From Kitasatospora paranensis (GTDB lineage: Bacteria > Actinomycetota > Actinomycetes > Streptomycetales > Streptomycetaceae), in NCBI RefSeq assembly GCF_039544005.1, contig NZ_BAABKV010000001.1, positions 7,254,001 to 7,318,000 of the forward strand: a stretch of 64,000 nt of DNA. The letters run 5' to 3'. Made by a program: the position numbers and the translations under genes. The notes below the pieces were generated by a model. The model saw nothing but the letters and a program-made list of their open reading frames with translations, searched no databases and had not been told where the DNA came from. The stretch's first letter is position 1. Every line of letters starts with the position of its first letter. This document shows, one piece after another, positions 8,664 to 17,256 of the stretch.

Positions 8664-9507
8664 GCCCCGGGCCGCCGAAGGAGCCGTGCCGCCCCGCCCC
8701 CGCCGCGAACCTGGCGGCACCGGCCGCGGTCTCACCGGCCGTCAGCGGCACGACGCCGTGCAGGTACTCCGCGGCCAGCGCCGCCGGCTCGGACAGTCCG
8801 TGCTGCTCGCGGGCCGACAGCCGGTCGTGCCGCAGGCACAGCTGGGGGAAAGCGGCGATCTCCCGGGCCAGTTGCTCCGCCGCCCGGCGCGCCTCGCCGG
8901 GCGGCACCAGCCGGTTGACGAGGCCGATCGCGTACGCCTCCTCGGCCGGCACGGGGCGGCCCGTCAGGATCAGGTCCATCGCCCGGCTCTCACCGATCAG
9001 GCGGGGCAGCCGGACGGTGCCGCCGTCGATCAGCGGGACGCCCCAGCGGCGGCAGAACACCCCGAACACGGCGTCCTGTTCGGCCACCCGCAGGTCGCAC
9101 CAGAGCGCGAGTTCCAGACCCCCGGCCACGGCGTGACCGGCGACGGCCGCAATGACCGGTTTGCCGAGCCGCAGCCGGGTGGGGCCCATCGGCCCGTCCC
9201 CATCGGCGGCCACCCGGTTGCCGCGCTCCGTCCCGACCGCCTTGAGGTCGGCACCGGCGCAGAACGTGCCGCCCTCGCCCCAGAGCACCGCGACGGCGGC
9301 GTCCGGGTCGGCGTCGAACTCCCGGAAGGCGTCGGCCAGCAGGGCTGCGGTCGGCCCGTCCACCGCGTTGCGGGCCGCCGGGCGGCTCAGCACCACGGTG
9401 AACACCGGGCCGTCCCGCTCGACGCGCACCGCGAGGGGTGGTTCCTCGCGGTGCGCGTCGGCGGGGTGCGGTGCGGGGGCGCGACGGGCCGGATCGACGG
9501 CTGACAT
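8650..9507 (-). CDS. Enoyl-CoA hydratase/isomerase family protein
   Basis: 285 residues from ATG 9507. The crotonase core is intact: LSRPAARNAVDG, then GEGGTFCAGADLKAV (CoA-binding and first oxyanion-hole segment), KPVIAAVAGHAVAGGLELAL (second oxyanion-hole segment), and CRRWGVPLIDGGTVRLPRL, with RAMDLILTGRPV and EAYAIGLVNRLV following. In place of the two catalytic glutamates of true hydratases, the loop reads WGVPLIDGG, so dehydratase, isomerase or thioesterase activity is equally possible. A further in-frame start lies upstream at 9594 but has a weak ribosome site. Nothing nearby defines a fatty-acid pathway. Confidence 0.88.
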   Translation of the reverse strand: MSAVDPARRAPAPHPADAHREEPPLAVRVERDGPVFTVVLSRPAARNAVDGPTAALLADAFREFDADPDAAVAVLWGEGGTFCAGADLKAVGTERGNRVAADGDGPMGPTRLRLGKPVIAAVAGHAVAGGLELALWCDLRVAEQDAVFGVFCRRWGVPLIDGGTVRLPRLIGESRAMDLILTGRPVPAEEAYAIGLVNRLVPPGEARRAAEQLAREIAAFPQLCLRHDRLSAREQHGLSEPAALAAEYLHGVVPLTAGETAAGAARFAAGAGRHGSFGGPGPAAG

Positions 9508-9530
9508 GGCCCGGACCCTAACCGCGGCCC

Positions 9531-9590
9531 GCCCGCCGCGTCCACACCGCCGCCGGCCCGCCGCGTCCACACCGCCGCCGGCCCGCCGCG
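9531..9590. repeat. 25-base tandem repeat, 2.4 copies
   Basis: The unit beginning GCCCGCCGCGTCCACACC is at 9531-9555 and repeated exactly at 9556-9580, with a partial third copy to 9590. It fills most of the 91-base gap between the hydratase start and the end of the solute-binding protein gene. The repeat contains no start codon; slippage is the simplest origin. Confidence 0.8.
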
Positions 9591-9598
9591 CCACCCGG

Positions 9599-10887
9599 TC
9601 ACTGGGCGGCGTAGTCCGGGAGGAGCTTGCGGGCCTCGGCGGCTGCCTTGTCCAGGCCCTGCCGGGTGGACTCCTGGCCGCTGAGGATCTTGATGAGCTC
9701 GGTGCCGAACGGACCGTACAGCAGGCTGTACTCCGCGAGTGCCGGGCGGGGACGCCCGGCGGGGAGCACCTTCTGGTAGCCGGCGATGCCGAGGTTGGAC
9801 GTCACGTCCGCGGTGTAGGCGTCCGCACGGGTGGGCAGCGTGGCGTTCTTGACCGCCGTGAAGGTCTGCGAGTTGGCGGAGGTCATGAAGGCGATGAAGC
9901 GCTCCGCGGCGGCCAGGTGCGCGGCGTCGCTGCGGGCGGAGGCGACGAGGTTGTGACCGCCGAGCGGGGCTCCGGGCCGGCCGGCGCCGCCCGCCGGGAC
10001 GGGCGCGATGCCGAGGTTGCCGTTGGCCTGGAACGCCGATCCCTGGAAGACGTTGGCGTTCTCCCACGGCCCCTGGATGATCGCAGCCACCTGCCCGCCG
10101 TTGAAGGCCGTCATGACGTTGGCGTAGCCCTTGTCGCTGGTGTCGATCTCCATGACGCCGGGGGAGGACACCAGGTCCTTGATGGTGTCGACGGCCCGGA
10201 CCGCAGCCGCCGAGTTGACGGTGATCCGCTTGTCCGCGACGTCGACCAGGTCGGTGCCCTCGCCGTACAGGAACGGCATGGCGTAGTAGTCCTGGGGGTG
10301 GAAGGCGAAGCCGTCCACCCCCGTGCGCTGCTTGATCCGGGCGGCGTCCGTCCGCAGGTCGTCCCAGGTGGCGGGGGCCTTGGTGATGCCGGCCTTGGCG
10401 AACAGCTCCTTGTTGTACATCAGTGCCAGGGTGTCGGTCACCTGCGGCATGCCGTACAGCCGGCCGTGGTAGGTGGCCTGCTCGATCAGCTGGGGCTGGA
10501 ACTTGGCGCTGTCGGCCGCGGCGGGGGTGCCGTCGAGCGGGGCGAGGTAGCCCGCCTTGGCGAAGCCGGCCGTCCAGCCGACGTCGGCCCGCAGCACGTC
10601 GGGGGCGCCCTTGCCGTCCGAGGCGGCCTGGAAGCGGTCCCGCGCGCCGTCGAAGGGCGTGCTCACATAGCTGACCTTGACATCCGGATTGGCCTTCTCG
10701 AAGTCGGCGACCAGGACCTTGAAGGCCGGTGACTCGTTGACGGCGTCGGACGTGTCCCACCAGGTGATGGTGACCGGCCCGGTGGCGTTCGCGGCGGAAC
10801 CGGTGGTGCCGCCGACGGCCGACCCGCAGGCGCTCAGCAGGACGGTGAGCGCGGCGGCGAGGGCGAGGGGGCGATGCCACGGCGCAT
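9599..10887 (-). CDS. Extracellular sugar-binding lipoprotein (ABC family 1), with an apparent frameshift
   Basis: AAGGAG lies seven bases before ATG 10887, but the reading frame shifts within the signal peptide at the G run 10867-10871; one added base joins MRRGIAP to LALAAALTVLLSACGS, a perfect lipobox (LSAC). The mature part begins TITWWDTSD and has NPDVKVSYVSTPF, the MYNKELFAKAGI hinge motif and TWDDLRTDAARIK, all typical of cluster-1 oligosaccharide-binding proteins (429 residues). It should be tethered to the outer face of the membrane and deliver sugar to an ABC importer. No permease or ATPase gene is adjacent. It is divergent from the amylase, so malto-oligosaccharides are a reasonable guess. 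Confidence 0.85.
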
Positions 10888-11606
10888 GGTGACTCCTTGG
10901 GGTGGCGGGGGCGTGGTGCGGGGCGCCCGGCGGGCGCCGTCCGGTCCTGCGCCCGGAGCGCGGACGAGGACGGGGATGGATGGGTGGGGGAGTGAACAGG
11001 GCCGGCCCGGTGGGGAGTTCACTGCAGGTGCGAGGGTGGGGTGGGGGAGCAGCGGGTGGTGCGCGTTCGGGCGGTGGGGTGCCCGAGCGAGCCCGCGGAG
11101 GGGGCCGCGGGCGGGTGGCCGGCTGGGATGGTGTCGGCCGCTGAGGACGATGCCCGGGATCGGATCGGTACGTCAAGACTTCGGCCGGGATATCTGAAAG
11201 TTTCTGCAAAAAGTTTCGAACCGGACTCCGGTGGCGGGCCGGCATGCACGATTCGGCGGGAGTGGCCCGTGGTCGCCCGATCGCGAGGCGTCGGGTATCC
11301 ACCCGGTAACGCACTCTTTACACGGGGGAGCGGGGCTCAGTAATCTCGTGATGCTTCTTGCAGTGACTTGCGCAAGGGGTGGCGGTCACGGTGGGGACCG
11401 CGTTCGCAGCCGCCCGTCCGGGCAGCCGGTCCACAGGCCGGCTCGGGAGCTGCGGGGCAGGGAGCGCGGCCTCAGGCCCTCCTGCCCACACGTCTCCGTC
11501 CTCGCCGTTCCGGCCGATCCCGTGCTCCTCGCCCCACGCTGCCCCGGTGTCCGGGCACGGTGGAGCCGGGCTCCCCCTGCCTGCGGCACCGATCCGAGGG
11601 GTCCCT
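10888..11606. other. Long divergent regulatory region of the binding protein and amylase
   Basis: About 720 bases with no convincing gene. The half next to the binding protein is G-rich on this strand. The half next to the amylase holds the candidate operators listed at 11196-11376 and a locally AT-richer patch (11190-11225). A frame is open from 11379 into the amylase, but the secretion signal starts only at 11607. Confidence 0.6.
11196..11376 (+). promoter_or_regulatory. Candidate operators upstream of the amylase
   Basis: Two kinds of symmetric motif are visible. First, GAAAGTTTC at 11196-11204, followed after eight bases by GTTTCGAAC at 11213-11221. Second, CTTGCAG at 11357-11363 and CTTGCGCAAG at 11367-11376, spaced ten bases apart, that is on the same helix face. 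CTTGCAG-type repeats are reported upstream of Streptomyces amylase and maltose genes, where the LacI-family repressor MalR acts. Assignment here is by resemblance only. Confidence 0.45.
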
Positions 11607-14600
11607 TTGACACCGCTATCACGTCGCCGACGACGGCCCACAGCCGTCGTCCTCGCCTCCGTGGCCGGACTGGTCACCACACTGCTGTCGACCGCCAACC
11701 TGGGCGGCGTCACGGCCTCGGCCGCCACCACCGCCACCACCAGCAATACCGCGACGGTGTTCTACTACACCAAGACCCGCAACTGGTCGTCGTACAACCT
11801 GCATTACGCGCCCGACGGCGGCAGCTGGACGACGGTGCCGGGTGTCGCGATGGAGGCCGCCTGCACCGACTGGGTGAAGAAGACCGTCGACCTGGGCACC
11901 GCCGCCGGCCTCCAGGCCACCTTCAACAACGGCACCGGCACCTGGGACAACAACGGCGGGAAGAACTACGACCTCGGCACCGGCACGGTCGTCGTCAAGG
12001 ACGGCGTGATCGCCCACAGCGACCCCTGCGGCACCGACAACGGCACCGGGACGTCGTCACCGAGCCCGACCCCGACGCCGAGCAGCACCACGGCGACCGT
12101 CTACTACTACACCAAGACCCGCAACTGGTCGGCCTACGACCTGCATTACGCGCCCGACGGCGGCAGCTGGACGACGGTGCCGGGTGTCGCGATGGAGGCC
12201 GCCTGCACCGACTGGGTGAAGAAGACCGTCGACCTGGGCACCGCCGCCGGCCTCCAGGCCACCTTCAACAACGGCACCGGCACCTGGGACAACAACGGCG
12301 GGAAGAACTACGCGCTGGGGACGGGGACGGTCACCGTCAAGGACGGTGTGATCGGCAGTGCCGACCCCTGCGCCGGGGCCACCGCGAGCCCGTCGCCCTC
12401 CCCTTCCGCCTCGGCCTCGCCCACCCCGTCGGCCTCGCCGTCCGCCTCCGCCTCGGCCTCCGCGTCGGTGACGCCGAGCGCAAGCGCCTCGCCGACGGCG
12501 AGCGGCAACAGCGCGACGGTCTTCTACTCGACCGCGGTGGTGAACTGGAGCATCGTCAACCTGCACTACGCGCCTGCGGGGGCGGCGTGGACGGCCGTCC
12601 CCGGCATCGGGATGGACGCGGCCTGTCCGGGCTGGTTCAAGAAGACCGTGTCGCTGGGGACGGCCTCGACGATGGCGGCCACCTTCAACAACGGCAACGG
12701 CACCTGGGACAACAACAACGGCGCCAACTACGTGGTGGCGGCGGGCACCAGCACCGTGCAGAACGGCAAGGTGACGGCGAACGCCGCCGACCCCTGCGCG
12801 GCGGTCGTGCCGGACACCACGGCGCCCAGCGTGCCCGGCGGCGTCGCGGCCTCGGCCACCGACACCTCGATCGTGCTCACCTGGAACCCGTCCACCGACG
12901 ACACGGGTGTGACGGGGTACCAGGTCTCGCGCAGCGGCGGCACCAAGGGCTCGATGGTCTACAACCTCGGCTCGACGGTCTACTCCGACGCGGGCCTGGA
13001 GCCCAACACCGCCTACACCTACACGGTGAAGGCGCTGGACGCGGCCGGGAACGTCTCGGCGGCCTCCGCGGCCGCCACCGCCACGACCGGCAGCGCGCCG
13101 CCGCCGGCCACCCAGGGGCAGATCCTGGGGACGGACCCGCGCAAGGACCCGATCTACTTCGTGCTGACGGCGCGGTTCTACGACGGTGACAGCTCGAACA
13201 ACCGGGGCGGCAGCCAGGACGTGAAGTCCGGGAACGCGGCCAACAACGACCCGATGTTCCGCGGTGACTTCAAGGGTCTCGTCCAGAAGCTCGACTACAT
13301 CAAGGGCCTCGGGTTCTCGGCGATCTGGATCACCCCGGTGGTGCTGAACCGCTCCGACTACGACTACCACGGCTACCACGGCTGGGACTTCTACAAGGTC
13401 GATCCGCGGCTCGAGTCGGCCGGCGCCTCGTACCAGGACCTGATCAACGCCGCGCACGCCAAGAACATCAAGATCTACCAGGACGTGGTCTACAACCACA
13501 GCTCGCGCTGGGGGCCAAGGGCCTGTACGTGCCGACCGTCTACGGCGTCCGGGACTCGCAGTGGTCCTGGTACTACGACGAGAAGAACGACGGCTTCGAG
13601 TACGACGGCCTGACGGTCGACCCGAAGAGCGGCAAGTCGTACTACAACGGCGACCTCTGGTCGACCGCGAAGCCGGCCGACTCCACCTGCGTCGGCTGGG
13701 GCACGCCGACCGGCAGCAAGAGCCCCGAGGGCTACACCATCTACAACTGCCAGTGGCCGTCCCCGACATCGGGGATGTTCCCGGCCAAGTACTACCACCA
13801 GTGCTGGATCGGGAACTGGGAGGGCGAGGACTCGCGCTCCTGCTGGCTGGCGGACGACCTGGCGGACTTCAACACCGAGAACCCCGAGGTGCAGAACTAC
13901 CTGATCGGCGCCTACAACAAGTACATCGACATGGGGGTGGACGGCTTCCGCGTCGACACCGCCGTGCACATCCCCCGGGTCACCTGGAACCGCCGCTTCC
14001 TGCCCGCGATCCAGCAGCGGGTCGCGCAGGACTGGGGGCCGGCGAAGGGCCAGAACTTCTTCGTGTTGGGCGAGGTCGCGGCGTTCGTCAACGACAAGTG
14101 GAACCGCGGCTCGGTCAACCACTCCGCGCAGTTCTACACCTGGAAGGAGCGCAAGGAGTACACCGCGGACGACACCCAGGCCGCCCTCGACCAGTACAAC
14201 TACGAGGAGCAGCTGGGCACCGGGAACCAGCCGACGTCCACCAACGCCTTCCTGAACGGCAACACGTACCACGCGCCGGACCACTCGATGTTCTCCGGCA
14301 TGAACATCATCGACATGCGCATGCACATGAACTTCGGTGATGCGCACAACGCGTTCAACAACGGCAAGGACTCCGACGACTCCACCAATGACGCCACCTA
14401 CAACGTGGTGTACGTCGACAGCCACGACTACGGTCCGAACAAGTCCTCGGTGCGCTACACCGGCGGCACCGACGCCTGGGCCGAGAACATGGCGCTGATG
14501 TGGACGTTCCGCGGCATCCCGACCCTGTACTACGGCTCGGAGATCGAGTTCCAGGCCGGCAAGACGATCGACTGCGGGCCGACCTGCCCGCTGGCGACCA

Positions 14601-15064
14601 CCGGCCGTGCGTACTACGGCGACAAGATCGACGGCACGGTGACCGCGTCCGACTTCTCCGTTGTCTCCGGCGCGAGCGGTGCGGTCGCCACCACGCTGCA
14701 GCAGCCGCTGGTCAAGCAGGTCCAGCGGCTCAACCAGATCCGCCGGGCGATCCCGGCGCTGCAGATGGGCCAGTACTCCACCGACGGCGTCCAGGGCGGC
14801 GGGATGAGCTTCAAGCGCCGCTACACCGACGCCGCCACGGGGGTGGACAGCTTCGCGCTGGTCTCCGTCACCGACGGTGCGACCTTCACCGGCATCCCGA
14901 ACGGCACCTACAAGGACGCCGTCACCGGTGACGTCAAGGTCGTCACCAACGGCACCCTCGCGATCGCCGCCCCCGGCAAGGGCAACCTCCGGGTCTACGT
15001 CCTCGATCTGCCCGGCAACCCCGCGCCGGGCAAGATCGGCACCGACGGCCCGTACCTGAAGTAG
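11607..15064 (+). CDS. Secreted multidomain alpha-amylase: three CBM25, FN3, GH13; with an apparent frameshift
   Basis: Starts at TTG 11607 (GAGGGG five bases upstream), giving a 40-residue signal peptide with five Arg and a cleavage site near TASAA. Then come starch-binding CBM25 modules at about 48-136, 162-251 and 302-391 (each with VFYYTKTRNW-like opening and TFNNGxGTWDNN), a Ser/Ala/Pro linker before the third, a fibronectin III module at 404-497, and a GH13 barrel at 506-1152. Catalytic motifs: GVDGFRVDTAVHI (nucleophile Asp), FVLGEVAAF (acid/base Glu) and VYVDSHDYG (third Asp). Reading breaks at the G run 13510-13514, early in the barrel; one base restores 1152 residues. It would degrade raw starch outside the cell and feed sugar uptake. 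Confidence 0.9.
11755..12312 (+). repeat. Near-identical duplicated CBM25 segment within the amylase
   Basis: The stretch about 11755-11970 recurs at about 12097-12312, offset by 342 bases. It is essentially identical over at least 170 bases, synonymous sites included (for example from CTGCATTACGCGCCCGACGG onward). The third CBM25 is clearly diverged, so the first two copies are a recent duplication or are kept alike by gene conversion. Confidence 0.85.
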
Positions 15065-15068
15065 CCGC

Positions 15069-15114
15069 CACGGCACCGGCGGACGCCCCGCAGCGGGCAT
15101 CCGCCGGTGCCGTG
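15069..15114. terminator. Bidirectional hairpin terminator after the amylase
   Basis: A 15-base-pair perfect outer stem (15069-15083 with 15100-15114), extended inward by GCCC/GGGC pairs, follows the amylase stop by four bases and faces the convergent gene ending at 15134. Confidence 0.9.
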
Positions 15115-15133
15115 TCCGGGCCCGGCGTGCCCG

Positions 15134-15823
15134 TCACGCGTGATCCGGCTCCGACGCCGGCGGGCCCGCCACGCCGACGCAGGCCTCGTTGCCCTCGGGA
15201 TCGGCCAGTACCCAGTGCGACGGCGCGTACGCGTCGCTCACCAGGCGGCCCCCGGCGGCGATCGCCGCCGCGATCCGCTCCTCGGCCCGGTCGTACGGCA
15301 CCCAGACGTCCACGTGCACCCGGTTGCGCTGCGGGCGCGGCGTGTCCATCTGCTGAAAGTAGAACGGCGCCCCGCGGCGCTGCGGGTCGATCAGGTCCTC
15401 CGGGCTGTTCGCCCGGTCCCGGTAGCCGAGCAGGGCGCGCCAGAACGGCACCACCGCCGCGCCGTCGAGCACGTCGACGGTGACCTGGACGGTCTGCACG
15501 GCCGACGGGTCGGCGGGCACGCCCAGCGACCGCGCCACCGCCGAGATCTCCCGGGCCAGCCGGACCGTCCGCGTGCTCAGTCCGTAGAAGTCGTCCGTGA
15601 CCGTGATCAGGCGGACGGTCACGCCGTCCTGCCGCAGATCGATGTCCGGGTGGCCGCTCCCCGCCTCCGGCAGTTCGGCGACGGCCTGCGCGAACCGGGC
15701 GCCGACCGCCAGCGACCCGGTGCGGAAGTACGCGCACGCGCCCTCGCCCAGCACCCGCCAGTCCGCCAGGCCCGCGGTCCCGTGGAACTGCTGCGGCCGG
15801 ATCCTGCTCTCCGTCTCGGTCAT
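15134..15823 (-). CDS. Pterin-dehydratase-like plus glyoxalase-like (VOC) two-domain protein
   Basis: 229 residues from ATG 15823. The N-terminal half resembles 4a-carbinolamine dehydratases in layout: RFAQAVAELPEAGSGHPDID, then GVTVRLITVTDDFYGLSTRTV, then the helix LAREISAVARSLG. The C-terminal half is a glyoxalase-like VOC unit with VTVDVLDGAAVVPFWRALLGY, RVHVDVWVPYDRAEERI and HWVLADPEGNEACV. Such fusions are widespread in actinomycetes with no confirmed substrate. The dehydratase-type His motif appears as GHPDIDL rather than the full HHP, so catalysis by this domain is uncertain. It is divergent from the deacetylase. Confidence 0.8.
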   Translation of the reverse strand: MTETESRIRPQQFHGTAGLADWRVLGEGACAYFRTGSLAVGARFAQAVAELPEAGSGHPDIDLRQDGVTVRLITVTDDFYGLSTRTVRLAREISAVARSLGVPADPSAVQTVQVTVDVLDGAAVVPFWRALLGYRDRANSPEDLIDPQRRGAPFYFQQMDTPRPQRNRVHVDVWVPYDRAEERIAAAIAAGGRLVSDAYAPSHWVLADPEGNEACVGVAGPPASEPDHA

Positions 15824-15935
15824 GCGCCCCACGGTACCGCGCGGCCCCGACAGGCCGTGGCGTGGCCGTGGCAGTCGGCCGCCCAGCGCCAAGGTGACGA
15901 TGCATCAGATGTGCCGTCGTTCACCGGGGATTCCC

Positions 15936-15964
15936 TTGACGGGCAGTCTGGTCCAGTCCATTGT
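15936..15964 (+). promoter_or_regulatory. Promoter with a DasR-like operator, upstream of the deacetylase
   Basis: A -35 box TTGACG (15936-15941) and a weak -10 CATTGT (15959-15964) are 17 bases apart. Within the spacer, TGGTCCAGTCCA (15949-15960) matches 10 of 12 bases of the TGGTCTAGACCA core of the DasR responsive element. DasR is the GlcNAc-responsive GntR repressor of chitin and aminosugar genes in Streptomyces. An operator between -35 and -10 is well placed for repression. Transcription would start about 100 bases before the gene. Confidence 0.55.
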
Positions 15965-16072
15965 GTGCCTCGGCCTGCGTGCGGCAAGCCGGGACAGCAC
16001 CGCCCCCACCAGCACGTCCCAGGGCACGTCTGCACCCTCACGTCGGTCACCCCCACACCCAGGAGCACCTTC

Positions 16073-17184
16073 GTGTCCTCAATGCTGCGCAGATTCGCGG
16101 CCGTTGCCGCGAGCACCGCCATCGGCCTGCTGGGCCCGGTGGTCGCGTCCGCCCACGCGGACGCGCCGCCCGCCGTGAACCTCGCCACCAACCCGGGGTT
16201 CGAGATCCCCACCCTGCCGCTGGCCGACTGGGGCTCGATCCCGGGATGGAACTGCGGCGCGGGCGAGGCCACCGTCACCACCGCGGCCCACAGCGGCGGC
16301 TCCGCCCTGGCGGTGACCCCGGCGGGGGATTCCAGTACCGGTGAGTGCGGGCAGACCCTGTCCGTCCGTCCGGCCACCACCTACACGCTCTCCGCCTGGG
16401 TGCGCGGCTCATACGTCTTCCTCGGCGCCACCGGCACCGGCCACGACGTTCCGCCCGCCTGGACGGCCTCCACCGGCGGCAGTTGGCACCTGTTGACGAC
16501 CAGCTTCACGACCGGCGCCGACGTCACCTCGGTCCACCTCTACCTGCACGGCTGGTACGGCCAGGGCGGGTTCGCCGCGGACGACGTCACCCTCGACGGG
16601 CCGCCCGTCGACCCGGCCCGGGCGACCTGGAACGTGCCGACCGACGACAAGGTGGTGTTCTTCACCATCGACGACGGCTGGACGAGGACCCGGCCGCGGC
16701 CCGGTTCGTCGCGGACCACCGACTGCCGATCACCGCCTTCCCGCTGCCGATGCCGGCCGGGACGGACCCGGACTACTTCCGGCAGGTCACCGCCGTCCCC
16801 GGCTCCTCGATCCAGGACCACACCGTCTCGCACCGCGACCTGACCACGCTGTCCGCCGCCGAGCAGCAGGCCGAGATCTGCAGCGCCCGGGACACCGAGC
16901 AGCGGCTCTACGGCACCGCGCCGACCGTCTTCCGGCCGCCCTACTTCAGTGACGACGCCGACACCCTGCAGGCCGCCGCGAACTGCGGGATCCGCACCGT
17001 GGTGACCGCCACCGCGGACTTCAGCTTCGGCGCGGCGAACATCTACCACGGCGGCCTGCTCCAGCCGGGCGACGTGGTGATCATGCACTTCACCGACACC
17101 CTCGCCGACGACCTGCGGCGTGCCCTGGCGGCCGCCGACGCGGCAGGGCTGAAGCCCGCCGGACTCGTCGACCACCTCCACTGA
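16073..17184 (+). CDS. Secreted polysaccharide deacetylase (CE4) with N-terminal beta-sandwich module; apparent frameshift
   Basis: GTG 16073 lies seven bases after AGGAG. A Sec signal (about 1-29, ending SAHA) is followed by a carbohydrate-binding-like sandwich (about 30-175: NLATNPGFEIPTLPLADW, TLSVRPATTYTLSAWVRG, GGFAADDVTLDGPP) and a NodB/CE4 domain. CE4 motifs: FFTIDDGWT (metal and base Asp), DHTVSHRDL (the two metal His), FRPPYFSDD, and VVIMHFTDT (catalytic His). Reading breaks just after the first motif, about 16684-16688; one added base gives DDGWT-x-DPAAARFVADH and a 370-residue protein. The DasR-like promoter suggests chitin or chito-oligosaccharides as substrate; xylan or peptidoglycan cannot be excluded. 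Confidence 0.88.
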
Positions 17185-17198
17185 GGCCGTGCCCCGGT

Positions 17199-17235
17199 GC
17201 CGGTGTCACACCCCTGGAGAGGGTGCGGCACCGGC
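17199..17235. terminator. Bidirectional hairpin terminator
   Basis: GCCGGTG (17199-17205) pairs with CACCGGC (17229-17235), and inner CACCC/GGGTG pairs extend the stem. It lies between the deacetylase end and the convergent P47-like gene. Confidence 0.75.
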
Positions 17236-17256
17236 GACTCGCGGCCGGGCCCGGGG

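Noticed and set aside
11755..12312. Spaced near-identical repeats considered as a CRISPR-like array
   Set aside because: The repeats are long, in frame and encode CBM25 modules; spacing and content do not fit CRISPR.
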